From assembly GCA_014529385.2 (NCBI GenBank), contig CM043956.1, forward strand, positions 87,287,721 through 87,351,720: DNA of 64,000 nucleotides, read 5' to 3'. This DNA is from Adiantum capillus-veneris (taxonomy: Eukaryota > Streptophyta > Polypodiopsida > Polypodiales > Pteridaceae). The notes under the pieces were generated by a model. That model searched no databases. It was not told the DNA's origin and saw only the letters and a program-made list of their open reading frames with translations. A program made the position numbers and the translations under genes. Shown one piece after another: positions 44,701-57,270 of the stretch (position 1 is the stretch's first letter; each line of letters opens with the position of its first letter).

Positions 44701-47700
44701 TCAGTCCACAAAGGGGAGTAAGCCCAAATCTTTGTGGAAAGCTTCGAGCTTCTCACAAGACAATGCCTTTGTGAAAAGATCTGCAAGGTTGTCCTGTGTT
44801 GGCACACAAGCCAAGTTGATCTCTCCTGCTGAGAGCCTCTCTCTGACATAGTGGTAATGCACCTCAATGTGCTTTGTGCAAGCATGAAAAACTTGGTTCC
44901 TTGCAACTGCCAATGCGCTTTGACTGTCAATGTCGATAGTGTTGGTAGTGTCCTGTCCAACACCCAAATCAGCCATAAGGCGTTTGAGTCATACACACTC
45001 AACCATAGCTGTGAAGACTACCCTGTACTCAGCCTCACAACTCGAAGTGGCCACAGTAGGTTGCTTCTTGCTCAACCATGATATACATGAACTGTCAAGC
45101 ATGAAACAAAAACTACTTGTGGACACTCACATGTCAAAACAACAGGCCCAATCCGAGTCCCAAAAAGCATGTAAGTCTGGTGGCAATGATCCCCCCTTGG
45201 GATAAAACAAACCAAGATGTAAAGTGCCACTACAGTAGCAAAAAATCCTCTTGACAGACTGTCAACGCTTAGACCCTGGGCTATACATAAATTTGCTGAC
45301 CTATGATACTGTAAACTGAATATCCGGCCTCATGTTGCATACATAAATGAGGCATCCAACAACAATTTGGTAAAGAGTGACATCAGCAGGATCACCAGCG
45401 TCATAAAGACTCAATTTCAAACCTCTTTCCATGGGAGTGGCAATAGGTTTGCAATCCTCAAGTCCAAACTTACATAGCAATGTCTCTATGTACCTTTTCT
45501 GACACAAGGCAATACCACCATCACACTGCTTAAACTGTATACCCAAGTAATGATGCAACAACCCCAAATCTTTCATCTTGAAAGTAGCATTCAAATCAGC
45601 CTTAAATTCAGCAATATGTCTCTCATTTGGTCCAATGATCAGCAAATCATCTACATAAAGAACCACAGTGAGAAGTAGATCACCCTCACGGTTTACATAC
45701 AATGTGCTTTCTGTTGGACTATTACGAAAGCCTCGTTTGACCAAATGAGTGTTAGCTTTCTCATACCAAGCACGAGGAGATTGCTTCAACCCATACAAAG
45801 CCTTCTTACATCCGCACACTTTGTCCTCTTGTCCTTTCACGACAAAACCGCGAGGTTGCGTTACATAAACTTCCTCAAATATGTCACCATTCAAGAAAGC
45901 AGTAACAATGTTTGATTGGTGTACATCCCAACCAAAATGAGCTACCAATGCACATAGAAAACGCATAGTAGTCATACAACAAGTGGGAGCAAAAGTCTTT
46001 TCATAATCTATGCCTTTTTGCTGTGCATAACCCTTTGCAACAAGTTGAGCCTTATGGCGATCGATCTCACCATCCGGCTTGCGTTTCAACTTGTTACCAA
46101 TGGCCTTTTTTCCAGGAGGAAAATCACATAAAGTCCATGTGTCATTTTCTATAAGTACATCATATTCTAATTGCATGGCAGCCATCCAATTTTCTGAATT
46201 CTGTGCTTCATCAAAAGATAGAGGTTCCTCAACATCATGTAAGCTAGACACAACCAAAGCATAACAATCTGATGCATAAGATGCATGGCTAGAGCTTGAA
46301 CAAGTAGGACTAGACAAAGGTGCATCCAATTTACTGTCATGCAATGTATGCACTAGCCATTTTGGCATACCTCTAGCCTGCTCATTTTCAGCCCTTTCCT
46401 CATCAAGTACATCATGTACATCTGCATCAGTAATAAGCTGATCTGTAAAATTTTTGGAAACCCCCATAGGCTATACATTTGCCTCATTGGAATTTACATT
46501 TGAAATTCCACCACTGAAAAGAGGCAACAAAGTGTTATAAATGTCCTGTGAGCTTACATTACTATCTCTAGTACATGACACTAAGGGCTGGACAAAATCT
46601 TTCACAAACACTACATCTTGTGAAACCAGAATACGCTTTGTTTGCGGATGATACAACCTGTAACCTTTGCTTTCAGCGCTATAACTAAAAAAAGACATTT
46701 GACAACCTTATCATCCAATTTTTTGCGTTGTGTTTGTGGCACCAAAGCATATGCCAAATAGACAAAAACACGCATGTGCTCAATAGAAGGCTTTTATCAT
46801 GCCATGCTTCATATGGAGTAATAGACTGTGAAGCTTTCGTAGGACACCTATTTAGTACATAAGTGGCACACATCATGGCCTCAAGCCAAAAAGAATGCGG
46901 CAAGGTTTGACTTTTGACCATACATCATGCCATTTTCGTAAGTGACCTATTTTTTCTCTCAGCAACACCATTTTGTTGAGGTGTATAAGGCACTGTAATT
47001 GGTGTTTTATCCCACGACTAGCCAGAAATGCATTAAATTCATGAGACATATACTCCCCCCCTCGATCGGAACGGAGGGTGCCCATAGTACATTTTGAGAC
47101 ATTTTCAGCCATAGCCAGAAATTGTTTGAAGCACATAAAAACTTCGGACTTCGCTTTAAGCAGAAATACCTATGCATGCCTGGAGTAATCATCAATAAAA
47201 GTCACAAAGTATAGGTAATTTCCCAAGGACGGAGTTTGCATGGGCCCACAACATCACTATGCACAAGATGCAACCTTCATGTGGCCCTAACTGAACCATC
47301 CTTTGGAAGCTTAGAACGCTGCATTTTACCCAAAATACAACCTTCACAAACATGTTTGACAGGTGCTTCAAGAGGCAGCAAAGAAGCAACCATATCAAAT
47401 TTCTGCAAACGCAGCAAACTGGAAAAATTCAGATGACCAAAACGTGCATGCCAAAGTTTTGCATTTGAAAATAGCCCTTGAATCTACAAACTGCATTTGC
47501 AAAATTTTGTCCACACTTGTCATACAAGGTGAGCTTATGCATCCCACGGCACAAAAGCCCAGATGCAACAAATTCATAACCAAAACTGAGATCATGGACT
47601 GTACATTTGTCATCCACAAATTTGACTACAAGTCCAAGTCTAGCAAGTGCAGATACATACAAAAGATTCTTCTTGATCCCAGGTACATAAAGTGCATCAA

Positions 47701-49010
47701 CAAGTGCAAAAGAACTTCCATTTGCATAAATAAGCACAATCTTTCCAACTCCTTGAACTGGATAAGAGGCATTGATGGCACAAGTGAATGAATTCCCATG
47801 AGGGACAGACGCGAGAGAGGTGAACAATTCACGATATGAGGTAATGTGCTTTGTAGCACCACTGTTGAAATACCATACATGTGAATCTGTAGCAACAACT
47901 GACATGCATGCATCATGGACATTAGGATTGTAAGTGTACTCTGCACTAAAAGCCCATTCTACATCAACATCAGCATCACAGTCTCCTTTCACAGAAGACT
48001 CAACAATGGCTGCATTTGTAGTGGAACCAACATTTGCAGTGGAACCACCCTCTTTCTTCTTAGCCTCTTTGGCCTTCAACTTAGGACACTGCTTGATCAA
48101 GTGATCATTAGCTTTACAATAATGGCAACACATCTTCTTTTTTCCCTTATCACCATAATTTCCAGACGAATTGCTGCCAGTAGAAGCATTAGGAACAAAA
48201 TTTTTGCCACTCGCAGCAGAACCATAAGAAGTGGCTGCATTGCTATTACCACCCTTTCTTTGAGAAGCAATAAGCTTGTTCAACTACACGCTACCTAGTC
48301 TTGTTTTTTCTGGAAAGTGACTCTTGCAACAGCAATGTGCATAATGCATCAAACTTGAAAACTTTAGGATTTCCTTGGGTCATAAGTCTCCAAGTTCTAG
48401 CACAAGTCTGGTAAGAATCTGGTAAGGCATCAAGAACAGTCTGCACAAGGGAAATGTCTGAAATGGCTTCACCTACAGAAATAAGTTGCTCATTGATATC
48501 CTTAACACCAGCAAGGAAAGTGTCCATATCATCTTCCTCATGCATAATCTTCGACTCTAGCTCTTTACGTAGCAAAGCAATTTTAGCCTCATTGCGACTT
48601 GCATAAAGACCATCAAAATATCCCAAGCCAGTTTTGCAGATTTTGTTGAACGAATGTGAGGAACAATGGTGTGCTTCACAGAAAACATAATCAATGCATA
48701 AGCATGTGCATCCTTTACATCCCAACGAGCTTGTTCTTCCGTAGGCAAAACAACTCTAATAGCAGCAATCCTTGCAACAAGACCTACAACATCCTCAACA
48801 TCACCTACATCCTCAGAACCAGGACGTACATCAATTCCCTGCACAATATTCCAGACGCCTTTTGACACAAGAACGTGTTGCATCATATAATCTCACATAG
48901 AGTAATTGTCCCAATCCAACTTATCCTCAACATCAAACATCTTGAACACATCTGTATTGTTGTCAGCCATTGTAAATGTTGCACTTGATGTGAAAACTGC
49001 CCGAAAAGAG
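44701..49010 (-). pseudogene. Copia B Gag-Pol (broken)
   Basis: Minus-strand pieces in order. Gag at about 48970-48290: VLVSKGVWNIVQGID, DISLVQTVLDALPDSYQT. Nucleocapsid at 48190-48060 with knuckle CHYCKANDHLIKQC. Protease near 47860 reads WYFNSGATKHIT, where the catalytic Asp is replaced by Asn. Integrase lies in three frames at 47400-46690 (LHLVHSDVVGP-like, LRSDRGGEYMSHEF, then an ELNKMVLLREK frameshift). The longest piece is RT, 46467-45301 (388 codons), with HKAQLVAKGYAQQKGIDYE, TAFLNGDIFEEVYV and YVDDLLI. RNase H ends at 44976-44701 (DSQSALAVARNQVFHA, LADLFTKALS). Cannot be autonomous. Confidence 0.9.
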
Positions 49011-49215
49011 GAGAAATGAAGTGGGAACAACACGTGCTATATAGAACAAACCAAAGAAGACTGTAAGGCACATGTTATGCAAAAAACGGCACAAAAAAAA
49101 ATTCTGCATAAAATGACAAAATTGCCTGTGCAAACCTGCCTGTAGTGGAAATGGAGCTGCTGCTGGAGATGCTAGCGAGTGAGCTCGAGAGGATGCAACT
49201 TGCTCTGAGACCAAT

Positions 49216-49443
49216 TGTTGGAATTAGGGTTGCAAAGAAACACACAAAGCTTGGAGAAGACGAAGGAAGCTCAAGGCACACAATAGAGAGTGTATTACTT
49301 GGTGTGCAATGAAAATATAGATAGCCCTAGAGTGATGGGTGTATATATCAATGCACGGGGAACAAAACCTCCTAAAGAGGGAAAAAATACCCCGGCGGTC
49401 CTAGTGTGTTCACACACATCACTACCACATGTATATGGTAACA
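49216..49443 (-). repeat. Copia B 5' LTR
   Basis: TG...CA ends intact (tgttggaatt to tatatggtaaca). The primer site lies just inside, at 49213-49202. Confidence 0.92.
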
Positions 49444-49708
49444 CAACAATGTATGCATGCACCTGCTTCTTCCTTTCAATCAAAACATCCACAACTAGAA
49501 GCACATTTATCGGAGTCTCTACCCTTAGAGCCAAATTTTGCATTGCATGCACATCACCTTTAGCCCATGGAAAGCATTGTGCTAACATTGTAGACAATTG
49601 CCTCCTCATCTTGGGATTCAATGCAACCAATTGATCAAACATAATGTTAGCCTTTTGATTTTGGACATCACTCACCAAGTCGTACTTCGGATGGCCCCGT
49701 CTCAGCAA
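49444..49708 (-). pseudogene. Ty3/gypsy protease region, other half of the split gene
   Basis: Minus-strand frame with YDLVSDVQNQKANIMFDQL and LVVDVLIERKKQVHAYIVV. Across the copia B insertion it continues at 44396 as a DGAQACVLIEVAMKDIG motif, the retropepsin Asp-Gly loop. The first 5 bp (49444-49448, CAACA) are the target duplication. Confidence 0.75.
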
Positions 49709-50444
49709 CCTTCTTCTGCTTGTCCTTGGATACTCTTTGCTTTGAGCTTAAAAATTCCTTTGATGAAGCTCAAAAAAATCTCTTTTTACACCAACTTTAG
49801 GGTACCCCCATTTGCTGGTCCCTAGTCCAATGCTTAGACTGCAAGGTGCTACCAAAAGTGGCCAAGCCAGACTACAAATACACCCATTTACTTTACATTT
49901 TGAGGTTTCCAAGACTTCAAATCAATGCTCTAAATATGGGAAAAATCTATCTGATACAACCCCATCTGCAAATGCTCCCCACTTTGACCATACATACCTT
50001 CTCACTTCGAGCTTTGATTGATGCCTTGTAACTTCTAGCAGGCTTCACATGCTACCTAGTACCCATACAAACCCTGGCAAGGTTGAAAATATCCATGAAG
50101 GCATGCATACCAAGGCCATCAAACTGGCACATAGCTAGCCCTCGACAAGACGTCGACTGCTCATAACTTGGCCGTTTGAACTCTGATTTCCGATTTGAAA
50201 AGAGCGACATGCACCGTAAGTCGAGCATTTTAGCTCATGCATTCAATACCTTTAACCCCACGTCTGCAATTACCCAATCCGGTGGGGATGTGCAAACCAC
50301 TTTTAGACTCAAATTGCCCTATCTTGCACTTGGTAGCTTCCATTGAGGATCTGGTTGGACAAGATTGGAGAACACATCAAAGACCACCTTTGCCACTTTT
50401 TTTTTAATCTTTGAGCACTTTGACTAGCCATCTTGATAGGCACC
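49709..50444. other. No gene recognised
   Basis: Probably leader or upstream sequence of the split gypsy, but no LTR could be defined. Confidence 0.35.
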
Positions 50445-50453
50445 TTGGCAAGG
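50445..50453. repeat. 9-bp target duplication TTGGCAAGG (left)
   Basis: Identical to 58817-58825; these copies immediately border the terminal inverted repeats. Confidence 0.88.
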
Positions 50454-50530
50454 GGGTGCTATCATTTAACGAGCAATGAAAAGCGAGTGAGGGACAAAAA
50501 GCGAGCGACAAGTAGTGAGAGTAACCTCGG
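50454..50530 (+). repeat. Left TIR of the Mutator-like element
   Basis: Pairs with 58740-58816 on the opposite strand; the first 21 bp differ at one position. Confidence 0.85.
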
Positions 50531-50654
50531 CCAATGGATTGATTAGCAAACCCTTCAATTGAGTACAACAAGAAAATTCACATTATTTTCTACAAGTACA
50601 AAGTTTTACCTTATATATTCATTATTGGATTCCTTAGCACATGTGACACTACAA

Positions 50655-51260
50655 GATTTTTTGTTTGGTCAAAACTCACAATAGTGAGTGGATATATTGA
50701 ATTCAAGAAAAGTGCATAGCCTAGCCTCAAGATCATGTGTATCCCTAAGTAACCATACAATACACCAATAGGTTACAAAGCTTTAGATGGAGGTGAGGCA
50801 AAGCCCACTTTATCCACCATTAACTATCATGATTACAATAATTACCCGATTCCAATCATCTGTATTCTTCTTTTTTCCAATAGTAATTATCACTTCCTTG
50901 GTTTTTTGGATAACCTCATTGAAGTTAGCCATTGAAAGGTTGTTCTTGATATGTGGTGATTCTTGGTCTTCCAATTATGCTGAAAGAAGCAGAATCTGAA
51001 TATTTGAGTGCATAATTAAATCACTAGCTTCTCAACACGTTTCCTCCAAGGAATAGATCACTCTTGTAGAATCCAATCTTCCAGGTCTTTTGGATCCATT
51101 TTCATATCTTGCCTTCCAGATCTCTAATCACTAGGCACTCCTTGAAGAGGTGACAAGTGGGTTCTTAATATCCATTTTTCACCCTAAGCACATATCTAGT
51201 CCAATACCACTAGCTAAGATCTTATCACATGGCACCCAACAACAACTTGTTGGAAAGAGT
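50655..51260 (-). pseudogene. LINE ORF2 C-terminal fragment with 3' end
   Basis: On the minus strand from 51260: KILASGIGLDMCLGCKMDI is the first half of a zf-RVT domain, followed by broken sequence with KTKEVIITIGKKKNTDDWN. It ends at about 50691-50660 with the hairpin ccactcactattgtgagttttg and an A-rich tail. Lies just inside the left TIR of the Mutator-like element. Confidence 0.6.
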
Positions 51261-52286
51261 TGGAAAGAATAAGACCAACTAGCTACCCAAGAAGTGACAC
51301 TACAATCTTAAAGGCCGCTCTAACTATCATGTAATTAAGTTAAGAAAGCATAAATTTATTGTCCATTGATGTAAAATAAAGCATCAACAACAAGAGAAAA
51401 AACAAGTTTACATAGGATTAGTTCCAATAGAGATGCTCCAACATGATGTGAAGATTTCTTACATAGCCCACATAGGACTTGTACATTTCACAATCCAAAA
51501 TTTTGTATAGTACAATACTTGAGAATAAATTGGAATAATTTTCTCATATTTCTTATATGGAAAACAATTAACTACCATCCAAAAGAAGTTTTCAATAGTT
51601 ATTGCATGCCCACCTACATCGCAAGATATTTAACACGTTCTCACATGTATGGGTGTTTATCATATAGCACTCATCATTGCCCCCTTTAGATTATGATCTA
51701 ATCAGACCGAAGATGGAGCTCATAATAATAACTTACTTGAGAATTTGGGAACCTTTATCCATAATAGGTTCTAGCCACTAAGTTGTCACATCAATTTTCA
51801 TTAGTATCTTAGTAGATACATTTTGGGAAATGGAAATGAAAGGCAAAGGCTTGTGACAAGTCAGGATGAGCATGAAGCAGTTTGGATTGATATACAACAC
51901 TTGGAGGGAGTTGATCGAGTGAAAATCAAGCAAGAGTTTACGAATAGGAGGTAGGGAGCAGGACATGTCCAAGGCACGAGACGTGCACAAGATAGATGGA
52001 AGCATTGACACACCCTAGGGAGGGGAGGCTTGAAGACACTGCTTTTTATAAACAAGAAAGACAATCATCCAAATAGTGATAGCTTTTGGGCTAGTTGGAC
52101 AACAAAACACCGATAGAGTGGAAAAATGATCCACCCAAGCTTGACCTAGTTGAAACTATTGAGAGACATATAGTTTTCTACAAGGCAGCATTGCATGCAA
52201 ATGGAATCGATAAAGATTCTAGATAATGGGAGAAGAGTAGACCAAAGCCATTAAATAACATGGAGGAGTGTTTTCAAAATAGAGGA
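51261..52286. other. No gene recognised
   Basis: AT-rich interior of the Mutator-like element. Confidence 0.35.
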
Positions 52287-52496
52287 GTAGCTTTTTATAA
52301 GAAGACTTATTGTCTATCATACAACATGCTAAAACTAGAATTTGAGGGATGTGGAGACGAATTTCTTCATTCTTATTTTCATACATGATTTCCTTCTTTT
52401 CCTAGGTATTTTGTGACAAATTACATGCTAAGCACTCAAAAATAGATCTCAATTGTTAAGAAGGAATAACGATTAGAAAATCTCCAACAAAATGTG
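52287..52496 (+). repeat. 210-bp dispersed repeat, copy 1
   Basis: From gtagctttttataagaag to gattagaaaatctc; about 95% the same as 54352-54552, in direct orientation 2 kb apart. Confidence 0.93.
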
Positions 52497-52603
52497 GGAA
52501 CATTTATTCATAGTAAGTTGGAGACAATAATCACATTAAAAAGTTCTTTCTAAACATCATCCTTTGTTGTTGTTGTTGTGGTGGTGTGTGTGTGTGTTGG
52601 TTG

Positions 52604-52605
<2 letters not shown>

Positions 52606-52641
<36 letters not shown>
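52606..52641. repeat. Homopolymer of 36 G
   Basis: Preceded by a GT-rich stretch (ttgttgttgtggtggtgtgtg). Runs of this length are prone to assembly error; on paper it could form G-quadruplexes. Confidence 0.9.
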
Positions 52642-52644
<3 letters not shown>

Positions 52645-54160
52645 GGACTAGAGCCTCAAGGTTGAGCTCAGAACTCGGGACTACAAAGAAGTTCATTGAG
52701 TTGACCCATTTTGATGCCACAATCTCGTAGCTACTAACACAAACTTAGACAAATGAATTTTTTTTTTGAAGTGCTACTACTCTAGGCCTTGGCGCTCTTA
52801 GGAGTTTTTTGGAGCAAGGGATTGCTCATATGTACATACACATGCATGGTGCATCGAATAAAGGATTGCCCATTTTCCTTAGCCAGGTGGTTACGTGGGG
52901 CCCACATGTGTATAGGTAGGACAACATGTACATAGTGCATCGATTTTCACTATTACCAGTACCAGTGTGTTTGTTCTACAATAGTGAGGAGTTGGTAGCG
53001 CGTAAAACTTCTCGAGGAAGCTATCCACGGGCCGACGACATGAGGTAAGCGAGTGCGTTAGATGGCATCTAGTGGCGTCAGGAGGCCGAATGGGGTCAAT
53101 ACTTGCACGTGGAGAAGTACAGACACAACGTGGGTGTTTTCTTGCGATGAATTATGCAAAAGTTCATCATGAGGATCATATTTTGGGGCCACTTCATGTG
53201 GTGGCGGGATGCATTATTGAAAAAAGCTGAGTGCCAGGTGTGCGGATGATGCAAAAAGGTGACAACTATGCACTGCGAGGTCAGTTTTTGGCCTGTTCGG
53301 GGTCTGTTTGAGGTCATCTAAAAGGCCAAGGGTGCCCAAGTGATAAAGCTAAGTGTGGGAACTAAAAAAAAGGAGAGAAGACCAGAAAAACCGTGGAGAG
53401 AAGAGGAGGAATAGCCGCAGGTGTGTTTTTGGGGTTTTTGGAGCCTGTTTTTGCTGTAAATTGCTCATCCGAGGTCGGATTGGAGCACTTTGACATTGTA
53501 GACTGGGGTTTTGGGCCGTTTTGGACGCGATGGCGCTGTCCATTTTGCCAAATTTCTCACTGTTTTTCTGCTGTTTTGGCTATGTAAGTTTCTCCTATGA
53601 GCGAATCTTCTGCTGCAGTTTGTGATTGTATCTGGCATATTTTACCCATATTATGTGAGCTATTTGTCCCATTGGTGTTGGCCCAAACTCATTTGTATCT
53701 AAACATCAGAAATTCCCCTCTTTTGAGCTGAGTTTTTTGGGTGTGTGTGTGTGTGTGTGTCTCTCTGTGTGGAGTGGGTAAATGGGTAGTCTCTCTCCTC
53801 TCACTCCATAGGTGTGTTTCCTGTCTCGGCCAGGTGGATTGTGTAAGCCGAGTGGTGCCCCATAATGTGTGTGTGTGTGTCCTTCCAAGAGTGTGTGTCG
53901 GGTTGTTATAGAGGCGTTCTGTGTGTTTTCATCCCGCTCACAGCGCCATTCTCCCTTTTGTGCCACTGTTGGCAACTAGCTGCCTCGTGCATCTCCTACC
54001 CCATGCGCTTCGCCCCCCTGACCAACTTCTATCCCCACATGCTATGCACACGTGTGCACACACACAAAACAAAAAGAGAAAAGCTACAAAGCCTATGGAT
54101 ATCTACAAGCCCTCAAGCACTTATGAACATGACAATTGCTTGTATGTGAAAAAAAAAATG
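52642..54160. other. No gene recognised; TG microsatellite
   Basis: Contains a (GT)n run at 53739-53760, a second gtgtgtgtgt at 53865-53880, and purine-rich sequence near 53365-53410. No coding frame that I trust. Confidence 0.4.
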
Positions 54161-54632
54161 TTAAAAGGAAGGGAAAATTACCAAAGTACCCCTCTAATTT
54201 GTGGAAATTCCCAAAATACCCCTCAGATTTCAAAATTCCTAAAATTCCCCCAATATTTTGTCATAAATTCCGAAAGTGCCCTTCAACTTTTCCAAAATTT
54301 CCAAAATACTTTTGGTTGTGAGAGTAAATTTTCCCAAAAATAGAAAAATTTGTAGCTTTTTATAAGAAGACTTATTGTCTATCATACAACATGCTAAAAC
54401 TAGAATTTGAGGGATGTGGAGATGAATTGCTTCATTATTTTTAGACATGATTTCCTTCTTTTGCTAGGTATTTTGTGACAAATTACATGCTAAGCACTCA
54501 AAAATAGATCTCAATTGTTAAGAAGGAATAACGATTAGAAAATCTCAAACAATCCAACAAAAATAGATACAAGGGTATTTTGGGAATTTTCACAAATTAG
54601 AGGGGTATTTTGGTAATTTTCCTTTTAAAAAA
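54161..54632. mobile_element. Fold-back/MITE-like element with about 60-bp inverted ends
   Basis: Left arm 54161-54221 (ttaaaaggaagggaaaatta, then ccaaagtacccctctaattt) is the inverse of the right arm 54573-54632 (gggtattttgggaattttca to ttttccttttaaaa), with few mismatches. The interior includes more of the accaaa.tacccc motif (54235-54310) and copy 2 of the 210-bp repeat. No target duplication could be read. Confidence 0.75.
54352..54552 (+). repeat. 210-bp dispersed repeat, copy 2 (inside the fold-back element)
   Basis: Near-identical to 52287-52496; it differs by a short deletion around 54433 and a few substitutions. Confidence 0.93.
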
Positions 54633-54763
54633 TTAGGCATTTCTCTTCATTGGCACTAAATATTCCACGCATCGTCAGGCGGTCTCTGTGCTCCGGTTTG
54701 CAAGCTGGCAGTATCCATGCCTTGCTGGAGTAGAGAGTGGTAGTTTTTACCTCGATCGCCTCT

Positions 54764-54767
54764 GTGC

Positions 54768-54838
<71 letters not shown>

Positions 54839-54852
54839 TATATATATATATC

Positions 54853-54911
<59 letters not shown>

Positions 54912-54916
54912 ATATA
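54764..54916. repeat. (TA)n tract with GATA/GTATA interruptions, about 150 bp
   Basis: Mostly tatata; Tyr-Ile open frames on both strands are artefacts. Confidence 0.97.
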
Positions 54917-55324
54917 GAGAGAGAGGGTTGATACACAGCACAGAGCAGGCACAAAGAGTCGGTTTTATGAGTGTTTGGAGGAAAAATGCTCCTTGTGATA
55001 TCACTCCACTTGTAATAATAGAATAGAAGAGCCTCTCTCTACATCCATTGTGCAACACGATCCACTAGTGGGCATCGTAGTTGATGCTAGTTAATGTACC
55101 CTCTTCCATATTTTTGGCAATTGACAATTGGTAGGTCGAGTCGTCTCAACACGCCAAGTCCAAGTGCGAAGGTAAGGGGTTTACATAAGTAGAGGATGGG
55201 TGGTCATGTTGGAACAGGGCCTTGCTTAATGCAATGGTTGCTAGTGTGGCTGCTCTCTCTCACCTCCATTTGTGCTCCTATCTCTTCCATGCCTTTCGAA
55301 TACATCTCCAAATAGTATGCAAGC

Positions 55325-55491
55325 ATGAAATTCATACACATTCTCTCACCAGCGTTTTTCAACTAGCGTTTCCAAATGCTACTTGGAAAGGTCTGGTGAA
55401 AAGTGCAAATGAAATTCATGCACATTCTCTCACCAGCATGTTTCAACTAGCGTTTCCAAATGCTACTTGGAAAGGTCTGGTGAAAAGTGCA
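55325..55491 (+). repeat. 84-bp tandem duplication, each unit a hairpin
   Basis: Units start atgaaattcat at 55325 and 55409. Each contains ttctctcaccag...aactagcgtttccaaatgctacttgg...ctggtgaaaag, which folds on itself. They belong to the same hairpin family as 56097-56226 and 57633-57841. Confidence 0.85.
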
Positions 55492-56096
55492 CATCGTCTC
55501 TTCCAATCTGGCTGCCTCTTAATTCTTTATTTGGGTATTTTTTCTACTGCACTATATCCTCCACTGAAGAAGGCCCTCCTCATTTCTAGAATTCGGCCCA
55601 ATATTTATAGGGATAATGTCATGCCAATGGCGATTGCCATTACCATTACAATTTAAGGTGGTGAGTCCAAGTTACCTATAGCGATGTTTCTTTGAGGTGT
55701 TTCGTCAAAGTTTGCAAGCTGCACACAATACAAGAGCTAAAGCTTTAGGTTGTTCTGTGTGACTATGGGTTGAGATATGTTAAAAAATGGTAGTCTTAGA
55801 GATAGAGCTCTCACAACAAATCCTACCTCATTGACCCTATTAAAGCTAATGCATCTCCAAACGCTTCTTTAAATGGCATGATGATACAAGTCTCAAGGGA
55901 TTCTCACCGACCATAAACATGAAGCATTTCGAAACGCTTTGCCATAAGCTCCAGTGATACACATGCTTACTTGACCACTGCTTGCTTTCAATGTTACAAC
56001 ACGATGACAGTAGGGTCGCTAGTTGAAATATACAATTTCGAGTGCATAGGAGATTTTATAAGAGTACCATGGAATTAAGTATAGATGTATGCATCT

Positions 56097-56226
56097 AACC
56101 ACCACTTTTCATATAGCGTTTGGAAACGCTAGTTGGAAGGTGGTTGTGAAATAAAGTGATAAACCGTTCTCACCACCACTTTCCAAATAGCGTTTCCAAA
56201 TGCCATGTGAAAAGTAGTGGTGAGAG
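56097..56226. repeat. Two hairpin repeats (56097-56150, 56168-56226)
   Basis: The second is almost palindromic: tctcaccaccactttccaaa at the start and its inverse gtgaaaagtagtggtgagaga at the end, around a central tagcgtttccaaatgc. Confidence 0.8.
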
Positions 56227-56329
56227 AAATTGTTAACATATCCATAAAAGCAATTCCAATAAAGACGTCTGTCTCCAATATATCCAATGGCTAGTAATAT
56301 CGTCATGAATTCTCTCACTCATTCACTTA

Positions 56330-57270
56330 TGTGAATGTCTTGTGCACGGGAGCAGGGGTGGGGCAGGGAGAGGCCCTTGCTATGGGGGGTTACCTTGAGA
56401 TGGGGCCTTGGCTTGGGTAGTCATGAGCTCTCTCCCTCCGTCGCAAGCGAAGTCTTTTTTTTTTTTTTGGAGCCATGGTTGCACGGTAGTCTACTGCCTT
56501 TGGGAGGGACTAGCGGTTGTTTTTCGCGAAGATAGTTGGGACACTCTGGGAGTGTCATCTTGTGGGGTGGGACCCTTTTGGTGGCGCATGCACTGTCGAT
56601 CTGGCTAATGAGATCTCCTCGGGTCGTACCTCTCCCAAGACCTTGGACAACATCACTTGGTTGATGGAGGTTCTGCCAGAAGGGCTCATCTTGTGTTTGT
56701 GGGTGCATGGGTGACAGTTTCAACGGATTTTTTTTGGCTCTTGTATTGCTACGTGATGATCCGACTTTGTGGTGTGGTATTGATGCTTCACGTCAGTTTG
56801 TGGACTTTGTATGTTCAACGGCATTTGGTGACTGGTTAGATGATGCTGTTGGTTGGTCCTAGAGGTTGCAGAACAGGTTCATCTCATCCTTGGCTTCATG
56901 GTCTCTTGGCTTGTGTGGTTCTACTTTTTGGGGTTTATGGCAGCTCTGTGCTAGCATGGTGGACATGTGGAGTGGAGGTGGCAACTCCCCTCTATTTGGT
57001 GGCATCCCCCCGTTTTTTGGTCTACTAAGTGTTAACTCTACTCTCCCCTCGATAGGGTGGCTCCTTGTTTAGCCAGCTATTTGTGTCAAGGTGGCTCCCT
57101 TGTCAGCCATGTCTCCGATATGTGGTGGTTTGATGCTATGGTGTGTATGGTTGGTGTTTATTGTGATTGTATGATGCTCTAGCTCAATCTAAGCAGGGCT
57201 CTCTCTTGTAAAAAAATTTGGTATTTAATTTTATCTACCACTCACATTTGTGAGTTTGGAAAAAAAAAAG
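56330..57270 (+). pseudogene. LINE 3' end (non-coding remnant)
   Basis: The last 250 bp share blocks with the LINE tail at 8930-9060 (ggtggctccc.tgtcagc, tgtggtttg..tgctatgg) and end in the hairpin ccactcacatttgtgagtttgg plus a run of A at 57259. Upstream, the frames from 56335 to 57072 are too broken to assign. A second hairpin with A-rich tail follows at 57309-57339. Confidence 0.5.

Larger units (their letters stand above)
44397..49443 (-). mobile_element. Copia B, degenerate Ty1/copia nested in a gypsy element (5.05 kb)
   Basis: LTRs 44397-44625 and 49216-49443 (about 229 bp, roughly 95% identical) flank all copia domains on the minus strand and are bordered by a perfect 5-bp duplication CAACA. 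The primer site TGGTCTCAGAGC lies at about 49213-49202 and a purine tract (CCAGGGGGGAT) next to the 3' LTR at 44626-44640. The polyprotein is broken by several frameshifts and stops. The insertion split a gypsy protease gene. Confidence 0.93.

Noticed and set aside
54625-55058. Tyr-Ile repeat proteins on both strands
   Set aside because: Translations of the TA tract; no conserved flanking sequence. The same applies at 62.6 kb.
56335-57072. Membrane-protein genes in overlapping plus-strand frames
   Set aside because: Trp/Leu/Val-rich frames overlap in several phases, lack any family resemblance and lie in a LINE tail region.
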